Source: Syngnathus acus
Lineage: Eukaryota; Chordata; Actinopteri; Syngnathiformes; Syngnathidae
Reading direction: 5' to 3'
Length of the DNA: 64,000 nucleotides
Assembly (NCBI RefSeq): GCF_901709675.1
Contig: NC_051094.1
Coordinates: forward strand, 3,251,001 to 3,315,000
Below are positions 1 to 11,700 of the stretch, piece after piece. The position numbers and the translations under genes are program-made. The notes below the pieces were generated by a model. It saw only the letters and a list, made by a program, of their open reading frames with translations, searched no databases and was not told where the DNA came from. Position 1 is the first letter of the stretch; every line of letters starts with the position of its first letter.

Positions 1-57
1 AGTCCAAGTAAGTCTTCACCTTCAGGAGAGGAACGTCTCTTTTCACCAGTGCTGCAT

Positions 58-3000
58 TCACGCCATGATTGGAAGGAAGTGGGTGACCGTGTTTTTCCTG
101 CGAGTTCTTTTGCCTCGCACGGGCCTCCCATGGATGTTCAGACCCACAAACATCTGCCGCTTCTTGTTCTTCCACTCGGCCGACGCGTATGTGTTGTAGC
201 CGTTTTCTTCGATGCGCTCCTTTAGGGTGCAGTCGATGCCAAACTCCCTCTTAAAATAAAAATAAAAAATCATTTAAAAAAAAAAAAAAAAGATTTTTCA
301 TTTTAAATTTTTTTTTAAAAAATAAGTTCAGGATGATGTGTCGAGACAAAAGCTCTCACCGCGCCGTAGAGCTCTCCCTTCCTGCTGATTGCCAGATAGT
401 AGTTGCTGTGCAGCCCTTTGATAGCCACCACTCCCACGTCCACCGATGTGATTTCCAGAATACCTGCAAAACAGTAAGAAGCATTCCGTTCATACGCGTG
501 TGTGTGTGTTTGTGTGTGTGAGAGAGACAATACCCAGATGTAAACGTGTTAAGTCTTTTCCTGCTGCAGATAAGAGAACAATGATCACCGTCTGTCACTT
601 GTGTCATTCACTCCTCTTGCATTGTGTGCACATCAACCAAAGTATGATTACAATTAGAAAGCCCTACACCAAGAGAACACAAAATGAGAGACGTTTCCAA
701 TTAGAGCGCCTCGTTGTCGCCGGTGAGTGCATGCAAAGACGGAAGAACGACTAGGAGGGGGAAAAAATGTCTTCACAATGATGCCTTAAGTGGATGTGGG
801 GACTGTGTTGGACTGGTGGTGATCGTCGGGCATTCAATGTTTGTAATCGGGAAGTGTCTGTCTGGAGGTCCCGTGATTGTCTCCTTCACTACTTGCATCC
901 TCGCATGGGGAGACAAACGTCACGTCTTGACACCCTTTGATCAACACCACTCTTCTGTCTGATCACTGCTTCCGTCTACACCCTGTTCCGGATGTGAGCG
1001 GAGCACGCAGGTGTGTCCCAAAAGAAAAGCATAAAAAGCACGACGAGTTCTCTCCTTGTCCGCGAGGTCGTGACTGTATCAATTTCGAGTTCAAACGGTG
1101 GCACCTCAGGGCGATGAGGTCTGAAGCGGCGAGGCGGCGGCAGCGGGGACTGTGACACATCGGCCATTGAAGATCTGAGAGGAGCCGATTTCTGTGCGCT
1201 GATCAGGTGTCTGGGATGAAGTGAGGATGTAAGACAATCTACGAGCGGCTCTGGCCGCTCCGTAAACATGGCAGGGATGAAAAGCCGGAGAACAGAGGAT
1301 GACAGTGAGACCGGGGGGGTGGGGATTAGAAAAGGCTGCGATGATCACTGATCAAAGTCGGCCACCGGAGGCAGGGGCGAGACAGCTTGGATAAAGGAGC
1401 CACTGGCTCACACGCACAAAATGTGCCCGAGTAGGTGGATATATACGCTCGGCCTCGCTTACAATTGATGCCAGAGCTGCTGTGACTGACGTACGTCATA
1501 CTGAAAGCTTCGTCTCATGTCGCTAAAATTCATAAAGTCAGCTCAAATGAAAGCATTCACAGTCAGCTGTCTTAGCGTCATCAAAACGGAAGCAAGCACA
1601 CAAAATGTGAATGTAAAAAAAAAAAAACACATAAAACTGACCTGTGACGAAAAAAAGTACTTTTCACGACAAAAGTTACCCCAATGTGTGACTATTGAAA
1701 ATTGTAATTGCAATATCTCTGGTTTTAAAAGATAAAGACAATTTGTATTTTTAGTAATGACACAAAGTTGATGCAAAATTTGTATTTGCAGGCCGCATGT
1801 GGCGGGCCGTATCTGGCCCCCAGGCTTTGACTTTGACACCTATGATTTCGATCGTGCATGTGTATCAGATGAAGCAGCTATGTGGATGTAAAATGCGGCA
1901 ACACGGCTCGCTCAGCTAATGCTCAAAAACTGCAAATGATGCGTTGGCTGAGGATCGGATGCATTTTTTCCCCAAAGATACGAGAAGGCGTGCGCTTTGC
2001 AGCTTGTTGTGCTCTCTTTGCTCATTCTTGATTCATACCTGGGTTCTTCCTCTTGATATAACATTTTATCTTCCCAGCTGGCTCAGAATAACGTGTCATC
2101 TTCATGCTCTGTCTGGCTATGTTCTAGCAGCACTTGAAAAGGACCACACTAAGCGTATGTACATTTCAATGAAAAGATATACACCCCCCCCCCCCCCCCC
2201 CCCCCCCCAAGCTCCATCTGTTTTTTTCCCCACTTGCACAAACTCACTATATATGTCCACAAGCCTCTCACATGGCACCTCCACACACACACGCTGGTTG
2301 TCAGGCAACTTAGTCTTATATTTTTTTCCTTTTTGCACTCCACCACGTGCTTGTGCCGAGAGGTACTTAGCGAAGAATCTGGCTCTGTACGATATCTCGT
2401 TCCAAGCTTCACACATGCTCCCAGCGGGTCGGAAAGCCATGTGGGACAGTTTTACGCTGGCATCCCCATAAATCTGTGGGGGACTGGATACGGGCTCTTT
2501 GAGCCGGGTCCCGGCCGGCAGGTCTGCAGGCAGCACCCAAAACCGGAGTTTACACATCCTAAGCACCTTCATAAATTTCATTAGCGGGAACGCTCATATC
2601 GACCTTGCGTTTCGATGCTCGGGCTGGACACGGCTGTTCCAGCGCTCACGGAACAAAAACGGGATATTTTGTCACTTCAAGGGACTGCGCGGAGTCTACA
2701 AAAGACATCAGACCTGGGATCATGTCTGGCCCCGGGGAGCAAAGACTGAAGGTGCCGTTGTGTGGGGTGTCCTTTACCGTGTGAACCTGATACAAGAGCA
2801 CAAAATCCACACGGTCACCCCCTCGGGACAGAGAAACGCCATTGATGTGGAGGACGCACGACTTTGATGTGCCCAACCACAATGATTAGCCTGCCGTGCC
2901 ATTCATAAACTTGCACGCCCAACTCGCCCCCGCGACGCGAAGGTTGCGCTCGCTGACTCCCTGCGAAAAGGGCAACGCATACACTCTCGAAAGTGAGGCC

Positions 3001-4446
3001 TTCTCGGCCGACACGAGGCTAAATCAGCTCTCGCGTGCACATAAACTTTCAGACGCATTTGCACACCGCTAATATAAAAGTCAAGTCGCCTGTGCACCGT
3101 GCGTGTCACTTTTTACGACTTAAAAGAAACATGTCACAAATACGGCAGTAAAGGCATCAGCGTTTAATACGGGTGATAAATAAAGTGGCTTCTGTCATGA
3201 CCTTGTCAAAACAAAAAAAAAATCTCCCCTGACGTTGTTGCTCGCTTTGATTGAAAGTGTGGTTTAGCATTCCCGGGGGAACATTAAAAGGTTACGCGCG
3301 TTCGCTCGGGGTTGGGAGGGAGGGGAAAAAAAAAAAAAAAAAATGCATGTGAGCGAGCACTTGCGGTCGTTGCCAGCTATACGGTCACACACCCACTGGG
3401 GCATGCGAGAGCATGGCCACGCACACGCGACGACGCACACCCATACGTGTAATTGCTCTTCTCAAAAACAAACAACTTGTAATTTGCTCAACTGGGAGAT
3501 ACAGAGAGGCAGGAGGATTATGGAAGCATCCTTGTGCTTGACATCCGTAACCCCCCCCCCTTATCAGCGTTTACTCTGGGCTGTGAAGACAACCTGATAA
3601 CGGCCGCCCGGGTTATCTGCCTCTGCTCCGTTTAAAGCCATCGGAGGGCTACTAACTCTATGCTGAGTGTTTGGACAGGTCAGATAATGTCAGATGTCTG
3701 GTTTGGAACCCGACGACCGGGAATGCTTGGACTCGTAGTCCAGAATCGGATTCCCTCGGAACAGTAGCGCATCGAACTCCCTGAAGGTCATTTTTGTTTC
3801 TCTAGGGGTGTGCAAATTTGGTCCACGAGGGCCGCTATCCTGCAGATTGTGTATTTCTCCAGCACACGTGATTCAAAAGATCAGCTCATCAGAAAACTCT
3901 GCAGAAGCTTGATAAGGATCATGACGGTTTGAACTCGGTGTGTCGTAGGAGAGTAACGTCTAAAAGACCCAGGATGGCGGCAATCCTCGAGGACACAGAT
4001 GTCACTTTACGTTTGATTCCTGTCGATTACTTACTGAGAGGATCATCCTTGCTCTTTGTTCCATTGACCCTTCCGTTCTTGTCGATCCTCAGGAAAAATT
4101 TCTGGAAAGAGAACAGCTTCCTCCTCCGTATGTCTCCTTGGAGATGGTTGTAACTGCGCACGTGCCTACCCTGCGGCCCCCCAGTCCGAGCCGGGGGCTT
4201 GTAGACGCTTTCTGAAATGTTCAGCGGACTCGGCGCTACGGTGAGCCTCAGTCTGTGATTGCAGGCTGCTCGGGGAAGGGAGACAGCGAGAGCGACCAGG
4301 GCTAGCAGCAGAGACCGCGAGGAAAACAGCGTGGCGGTGGCGGCGGGCCTCAACCAGTGGCCGCTCCCACAGCGAGAATGAGCCCCAAAGTCAGTGGTGG
4401 AGCAGGACAAGGCAGCCTTACTCCCTCCAGCAGCACATCTGATCAT
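58..4446 (-). CDS. fgf10: Fibroblast growth factor 10 (FGF7/10/22 subfamily), complete coding region
   Basis: Secreted growth factor that signals from mesenchyme to epithelium through FGFR2b with heparan sulfate. Three exons on the minus strand: 4446-4035, 463-360 and 249-58, giving 235 residues. Exon 1 carries a hydrophobic leader ([13 protein letters not shown]) and the FGF10-type stretch [12 protein letters not shown] followed by [16 protein letters not shown]. Exon 2 is 104 bp, as in FGF10, and codes [16 protein letters not shown]. Exon 3 codes [14 protein letters not shown] and ends [12 protein letters not shown]. The splices are in frame: phase 1 between exons 1 and 2 (codon A|GT) and phase 0 between 2 and 3. 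Intron 1 is 3.6 kb. Some residues (IKG, PVRGK) recall FGF7, but [14 protein letters not shown] and RRKNT point to FGF10. Teleosts keep fgf10a and fgf10b; linkage to gck and myl7 makes fgf10b my guess, not shown. The 3' UTR lies beyond the left edge. Confidence 0.85.
1640..1845 (-). repeat. Dispersed repeat in fgf10 intron 1 (family A)
   Basis: Read on the minus strand it runs GGTGTCAAAGTCAAAGCC, then GGGGGCCAGATACGGCCCGCC, then an AT-rich tail with CAAATTGTCTTTA. The copy at 11553-11700 has the same order of blocks on the plus strand, so this is a dispersed family. The GGCC-rich core and tract before it look like a small non-autonomous DNA element or SINE seen widely in fish; the class is inference. 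Ends are approximate. Confidence 0.5.
2184..2208. repeat. Poly-C tract, 25 bp
   Basis: Uninterrupted run of C in fgf10 intron 1. Similar long C or G runs occur at 15764-15781, 25024-25044, 25971-25992 and 35596-35612, so uninterrupted C/G homopolymers are a repeated feature of this genome stretch. Confidence 0.9.
3803..3925 (+). repeat. Dispersed repeat fragment (family B) in fgf10 intron 1
   Basis: Contains GGTGTGCAAATTTGGTCC, GAGGGCCGCTATCCTGCAG and CCAGCACACGTGATTCAAA, then GATCAGCTCATCAG...CTCTGCAGAAGC. These blocks in this order match a repeat I recognise from many teleost introns, usually taken as a non-autonomous hAT-like element. Recognition is from memory, no second copy in the window was aligned. 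Ends are approximate. Confidence 0.4.
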
Positions 4447-7400
4447 GGTAGTGTGCTGGGTGGAGGACTGGAGGCAGCCTCAGAGCTTGGGACATGCTGC
4501 TGGGGGCGCAGATAGACTGGGAGGAAGGGAGGGCAGGGAGGGGAGCCCTCCACACTCCGGCTCAGATATTCCCCCCCTGCAGGATCCAAATTATGCAGCA
4601 CCTGTATGAAATCCTTCCATTTCCCTTTGTCTGATGTTTGACCTAAAAAGCGGCTCAGTCAGCCAGCCTTTAGCCGCTATTCCTCCAAGTTCTGTACTTT
4701 TGGGAAATCACAAAGTCTGCAGGAAGGAGCATCAATGGAGTGAAAAGAGTAGAAAATCAGCTTCTGGTTCCTCATTCAGCAGATCCACTGGAAAACTGTT
4801 CTGGTGGTTGCCGTCCTGTGGGTCCCTTGGTCCAGAAAGCCGCTATAGTTGGGCAAAAAAAAAGTTGGAAATCTCCCTCATGTGGTGAATTCAAATAACG
4901 GGCAGCGTGCAGCGGAGCTCGCTACCGGCCAGACTCCACGTGTGCCGTCGAGCCTCGGGGAAGTTTTGGGTGTGTCAGATAATCCATCCGACTCGTCTCT
5001 CTCCTCATCTGGAGCTGCCGCCTCCCCGAAAGATGGCTGCAAACTATCAGGCAGCACCGAGGCGCTCGGGCACTGAGACTTGAGACCTCCTCCTCCTCCT
5101 GGTTTTTGTCAAGCCTTTGATGTGAGGAAACCTGCTGCCATGTCTTCACCTGAAGGCTGATCACTAAAAATGAGTGTGCAGCACGCGGTCGTGCGACTTT
5201 TAGGTATTTGAGCCCTCCCTCGCTCACACCCTGTGTGTGCGTGTGTGCCTCCTTGCCCACTAGTCTTAACTTTTGAGACTGTGCGAAAAGTGATCACAGC
5301 TATGATGGTTTATGCTAATGTTAGCTAAAACTAATTGTGGGTTTCGCTCAGTGCTGTACACGAAACAAAAAGTTAAGGATTGAGCTACTGTATTAAAAAT
5401 ATTTGGAAAATTCTTCATGTTTTATAAAAACGCTTTTAAAAAGAAAAGATAGAAGGCCGTAAAGATATTTCACAGGAAGATTTGAGCCAAAGGCCTTGTG
5501 GATGAATCAGGTTAAGTGGACATTGCTGCTACTTGTTCATCTCAGCCATCTGAACATTGTCTTGGCCTCAAGGAACTTTTGGATTTTTTGATGCAATGAA
5601 GCTCCCTTGACATGTGACTTCCTCTCATACTCATCAGCGTCTTGTCAGGTCTTTTCAACCGTCAAATAAATAAAAGTCTGAGGTGGAGTGCATAACGTTA
5701 GCTTCCTCAGCTAGCACAATATTGTAGCAACTTTTTATTGGCAATTAAGCTAATTGTTTCACCATTTTTAAAGATTTTTTTTTTTCCTCTGGAAAACACA
5801 TAGTATGTGATTTTCAAAATAGCCAAATCGGGCCATGGAGTTAATTGAGGCAAAAACTCATAGAATGAATGACACCTGTCATCAAAACTGCGGTGCCGTT
5901 CATAAAACATGCAGTGCAATATTGTTTGAGATTTCAAGCGGGGGGAAGCCGGTGGTAAATGACAACTCAATAAGTGTAATGCGCTGAAAGTGTGTTGACG
6001 TTTTCAGGCCAATGACCTTGCCAGCGACATAAATCAGAAGGTAAACTGACATTTTAAACTCCAGCAAACCTGCGCTGGCACTCTTATCTCATTTCCACTG
6101 ACCTTCGTGTCTTTTAATGTCGACGTCTGGACTCTTGCTCACTTTCCCGCCACTTTTTTACTGGCCGCTTTAATGTCCATCAACGATCTACGGCCAGAGC
6201 GGCGGTCTGGTCTCCACTGTGCGTGCCGTGCTTTATCTGAGGATGAAAACAAAACAATCTTATCAGCACTTCCTTTGCGGCGTCCCTTCCCTTCCCACTG
6301 TGATAACCACAATCGGTGTAAAATATCAATTTGGGTCGCAGCTAATGGCAAGGGTTCTTGTTTGTTTGTTCCACCTCATTTTCTCAAACTGAAATCAAAT
6401 CATCATAAAGTAAAAGAATAAATCACATATAATAATAATATTAATAATAATAATAAAAATAATAACAAAAGAACATATACAATAGTAAAAATGTAAGGGA
6501 CTTGCTCTGGGCTTTCTTGTTCAGACACGTCGCGACGTCGTCCTCTCGGGCCTCCCTCGCAAAGACGTTAACATACTCACAAGCTTTGCGGGATTTCTCG
6601 GGTGGCTAAGAAGCAAATTCTTCTCCGCATAAACACACGTGGCAATATAAGTGGGATCTGCAGATGGTCTCAACTCAGCTTCAGCTTTTAGTCTTTCTTT
6701 GGAGACAAAGCTCCTTGAGTTGAATTTCAAAGTTCCTGAGAATCGGCAAGAAATGATTTCCTGATCCAGGCCTACATGATGGATGATGGTGCTGTATTAA
6801 AAATCAAACACTGGATTTTTATACACTCGAGACTGGCGACTGACTACTTGGTGAACCCGGTGTACAACGAGCGTGTTCCAGTCGTGTGTCAGGACTCTGT
6901 GTTAGCCCCTCTTCTGCATACGCTATCGTTAAGCAGATGTTTACCGGGTGGGGGGGGAGCCCCTCGCGCCATGTTTCTCCAACTCCATATCCACATGTGG
7001 CGTGTGAGAGAATCAAACGCGCAAGTCGCAAACAAGCCAAGTGACCTATGGGAACCATGTGTGAGCTTACCCCGAGGCCCGCTGTGTGTGCGCCGGGTCA
7101 CAGGAGGCTGAGGCTTTAATAAAGGAGCAGGTCTGGTACAGGGATGCCAGTCTGGGAGCCTGGGGACATGCAACCTGATGGGCTCCAGATGAGAGCCACC
7201 ACGCTGGCTGGACCTTTTGCTACAAAGCTTGCACATGTTCCAGACATGTTTTTGTCACAGTCTGCTTGGATTGGATTTAAAAGGGCTCTTCGTCGATCAC
7301 AGTAGAAGGTGGAAAGCCAGACACACACACACACACGCGCAACCAGAGTCATTGTTTACTCATGAATGACTTTTTTTTTCCCTAGGGACCTCACATATGA

Positions 7401-8364
7401 GGAAAAAAAAAAATCACCAGGTGGGTGCTGCACAACGATATCGTCATCAAGTCAAAAGAGATATCTGACATTTTCATTAACAAATTAAAAAAAATAAAAT
7501 ACAACCAGTTGTACCTCGACCTTCTTCTTATCACATTTGAATATTTCATGGGACCCCAGCGTTATGCTGTCGGGGTGTCTGGTAATCGGCAAGGTTATGG
7601 GTTTTTTTTTCTTCAATGGATGCTTGTTACATTATCGGGACAAGCTTACATCACGGCGCCCTGCTGAGTGTCAACTTCTACAGGACAAAGCAATTTACTT
7701 ACTGGTCACATACGGGATGGAGTCATCAAGACTTGGCTTTCCTCTGCAGCAACTCGGCCTATTGATGACATAGATATTAGTGAAAATGCGCATGTCTGAC
7801 CTCTTTGAATGAGAATCCACTTACTTCACTCAATGTCTTGCGCACATTGTTCTTCTTCTGCACACGCACAGCACTCCCAATCACTCAGATGTAGACATTG
7901 GTATTCATTTGAATCACGTTATGGACTTCAATTCACCTCGAGTCGTATTATAGTCGACGACGGAAAAATGTTCTGTCGTTCAGCCCGTCTTGCGCAATCG
8001 CGGTCAGATGAAGTGACGTAACACAACAAGGGCCGGTGTGTTAGGTAATGCACATTTTGCTTCATCACGGTAACGAATACATGCACAATCTCTGTTTGGA
8101 GACCTCAAAGGTCCGCCTTGACCCAGTATTGTGTTACTTCTTCCATTACTGCTGACCAACTCTCAGTGCCTGGCTTGAATGACAGCAGCGGGGGTAGCGT
8201 GAAACGCTGCTGTGTCATTCCGTGGCGCAGAGGAACCGTGGTCCAGATGAAACGGATCCCTGAACCCGAGCCGGGGGCTGCTCGGGTTGTCGTAACACAT
8301 CCTGCAGTATCTTAGCCGACCGACAATGAGGATGTCACAAAGCACAGTGTCTTTACTGGTCACA
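4447..8364. other. Intergenic region between fgf10 and adamts12
   Basis: The two minus-strand genes are separated by 3.9 kb. I see no exon-like series, RNA gene or clear mobile element in it. Reading frames here are short and mutually contradictory. It should hold the fgf10 promoter just right of 4446. The stretch at 6420-6480 is a TAA/AAT-rich low-complexity patch and 7321-7340 is a CA tract. Confidence 0.6.
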
Positions 8365-8370
8365 TTTATT
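8365..8370 (-). other. Poly(A) signal of adamts12
   Basis: AATAAA on the minus strand, about 365 bp downstream of the adamts12 stop codon at 8735. It is the first canonical hexamer I find after the stop, so the 3' UTR is probably near 0.4 kb. Confidence 0.5.
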
Positions 8371-8734
8371 GCCGTGGAAGCACATGCCTGACATTGCTAT
8401 GTACAAGATCATACAAAGACAGTAGGCATCCTTTGAGGGACCTGAGAGGGATGACCTGCAACGCCTCTTTGCTCACTTTCACACCAGAGAAGCACCACAG
8501 TTCAACTTAACAGAAGTACAATTGAACCTTTTTCCCCTACACACAGTGCCAACGCAATCATGAAAAGCGCAATGAGTACTAAACAAGCGTGTTATTAACA
8601 ATGTAAAAGAGGTCAAATGTCATTATGTACATTCTGCTCATAGAAGTTGAAATTAGAAGCTGTATTTTGAACAGTTTTATGCGTAGTCCGCCCACCCGCC
8701 CGCCTGCCTGACGAGAGAGGACGCGCCCGCCCCT

Positions 8735-11700
8735 CTAGGAGTCGCAGGTGCTACAACACTGTCTCTGCACCGACCTGAGAGAGCATCGGCCCAGCAGCTT
8801 CAGTTTGTCGCAAAAGCGAGACGACATTGTGTTCTTCCTGCACACTGGGCCTGACAAAAGAGGAAGGCAGCTTACTCGTAGTCGAAACGCAAGAATGGTG
8901 TAACCAACCTGTGGTGGGCCGACATTGCTGCGTGTTGCACTTCCTGAGCGCTTCCGGTTTGGACATCTTCTCGCACAGGCCGTCTGGCATGATAGCAGAG
9001 TCCTGGGCATTCACGCAGATGACCTCACGCCGCTGCTGACCTCCTCCGCAGCTCACCGCGCACTGCAAATTCAAAAGATACGATTTTCCAAGCGGCATGG
9101 TCCAAAGTCCTCATCATCATCATCAGTTAGCCGGCACGCTAACAGCCTACCGGGGGCTAATGTCGGCTAGCGGACGAGCGGCGTATGTCCGTGGTTACTG
9201 TCACAAACCTGCTCCCACTCTTCTGCCCTCCACTCGGCGCAAGGTTTCAAGCCGCACGACTCGGTGCTGTTCGGCCTGGGTGTCGGACCACAACCTTGAG
9301 GAACCGGACAGTACACCAAACGCTCTCGCATTCCCTCGCCGCAGCTCCCGGAGCACTGACGTGGGCAGACGTGACGTTTTGAAAATGAACAAGCTGGATC
9401 AAGCAGAAAACACACAAGACACATACGGGTCCCCACGGTGACACGTTCCAGTCCACGCAGGTCTTGAGGGGGCAAGTCAAAGTACTGACAGGTTTGCCGG
9501 ACAGCGCCTGACAGTGGAACGGCCTTAGAGGACGGTGATTCTGGGAATCCACACACTGGACATCCCGGTAGCGCTTTCCTACCACCGCGCATTTCTCCGG
9601 ACACTGCGGACAAGAGCAAAGTTCCGACACGGCGACAGAAATGAATTGGATTTAAGATGTTACCTTGCTCCAGCTACCGCTTTGCCAGATGGCACACGGC
9701 TGAAGACGGCAAGTGCGAGCGGGCTCGGGTTTCTTGGTGCCGGCGCAGTCCTCGTCCTTCTGGGAACTGCACGTCACCTTTCGCCATATTGCGCCAATTC
9801 CACATGTGGTTGAGCACTGGGGTGGGAAAACAAGTCTATTTTGAAGGAAGCGTCAATTAAAACGGATGAATGAGTTCCACTGATCATTGTTTTCGGGAGA
9901 GTGGTCTTTTACAAATCAACACAAGCCTAATGCAAAAAACAAAACAAAAAGTTTCACGACTCCAGTTTAATATATATAAAGAATTATTTCCAAAAGCCTC
10001 TAAATAGCGTTTATGGTCATGCATGAGAACATAAGAGGTGTTGTTAAAGGGTTAGAACACTGTGACATTTTCAAAAACGTTGGCACAGCACTTAAATGGG
10101 ATGATATACGACGGTCGTAAATCTTGCACCCACCTCGCTCCAGTTTCCTGCGAGCCAAAACACACCCGGCTCTCTTGGACCCTGAGTGCGCTGGGGAGGT
10201 GGCTGATTCTGGTTCCTGGAGCGGTTACCTCTGGACCGGGTTGAGTTTGTTTTGGCAGTGGCGTTTTTCTCGGGGGTGACAGCAGGCTTCTTTGTTTTAA
10301 TCATCTTTATCGTGGTGCTGAGCGGCGCTTGCGTTGTGCGGAGGCTGCTTTTGGGCGGAACCCAACGTGACTTTAACGTGGGTGTGGTTAGACCAACGGC
10401 AAATGGGGTGCCGTGGCGACTGATCTCGGCAGTAGCGTGTGGGCTGAAGGAGGAGGATGTGGCGGCTTCTGTGGTTGGCTGCGGGCCAGGACTACTTGTT
10501 TGTAAAGCGGCTGCAATAACGACACGAGGAATCGCCGTGGTTGATTGAAGAGGATTTGGGAACCAAGTGGTACTGGCGTCCAGGTCAATGATCCCCTCCT
10601 CGTCCTCCTGCTCCACCGATGTCCTCTCTTGTACGATGTAGTCATAACCCGGAACGCTCATCACCGCATCGGGTGTGCTTCCGTCCTCGCTGTCCAAGCT
10701 CTCCTCTGGTTCTATCTTTGCTACTCTTGGACTTTCCCCTCTTTTGTTAGTCTTCTCCACAACGTAATGATCAAGGAAGGGGATTTTAGAGGTGAGTGAT
10801 GCGGTCGTAGGTGTGGCGGAGGTGCTCGTGGGAGCGCCGGTGGTGGTGGAGGAAGGCTTGGAGGGGGTGTTCTTTGGTGGGTAAATGCGGCGGTATTTAG
10901 GAGGAGATCCGGGTTGTCGCCGAAGACTCGAACTGGGGCAGCTCTGTAGAGCGCACAGCGATCTGGTGCGAGGCTTGGTCGCGAGGTCGCAGATGTTTTG
11001 GGGCGCTAACGCACATGTCACATTGCGGGATCGGACGCCTCCTCCGCATGTCACCGGACACTGGAGAGACGACGGAGGAGCCGTTACCATATGGTCCAAT
11101 GACACGGGAAGGGGAGAGAAGTTTGACTTACTTGTTCCCAGAGTCCAACGAGCCAGTCCTGTCCGCAGGGTATGTCTCGATTGCACGGCACGACGGGTTT
11201 AGGTTTAAGCAGCTGCTTGCACTCCACGGGATGGAGCACCCTCTCCTCACCGGAAACGGTGCGGACGCAGAGCACGGTACGCTTCCGCAAACCTTCCGAT
11301 CCGCAGGCGGCCGAGCACTGCTGCCAGCCTCCCACCCACCACCTGAGGCAGAAACTCAGCGGTGACGACTGTCGAGTCAGGCACGCCGCCGATCAGGAGG
11401 ATTCGACGCTACCGACCTGGCGGGGCAATCCATGTTCTTACACTTGCGGTGTCTGTCTTGCGGACGGACCTCTGGGTCGCACAGAGACTCGTCTACGACG
11501 CCGACGTCCGTCTCGAAGCAGCGCGCGGGCTGCTGCTGTTCACCTGAGACAGACAGGAGGATGTCAAACTCAAGGCGCCCGGGGGCCAGATACGGCCCGC
11601 CGCATCTTTCTGCGCGGCCCGCGAGAACAAATCCAATTCATGTCAGCACTAAAATTGCAAATTGTCTTCAAGCTATTGCAAGCATTTCTTTTCACCATTC

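Noticed and set aside
1944-2584. Open frames of 116-175 residues on both strands
   Set aside because: They overlap each other in fgf10 intron 1, run through a poly-C tract and match nothing I know.
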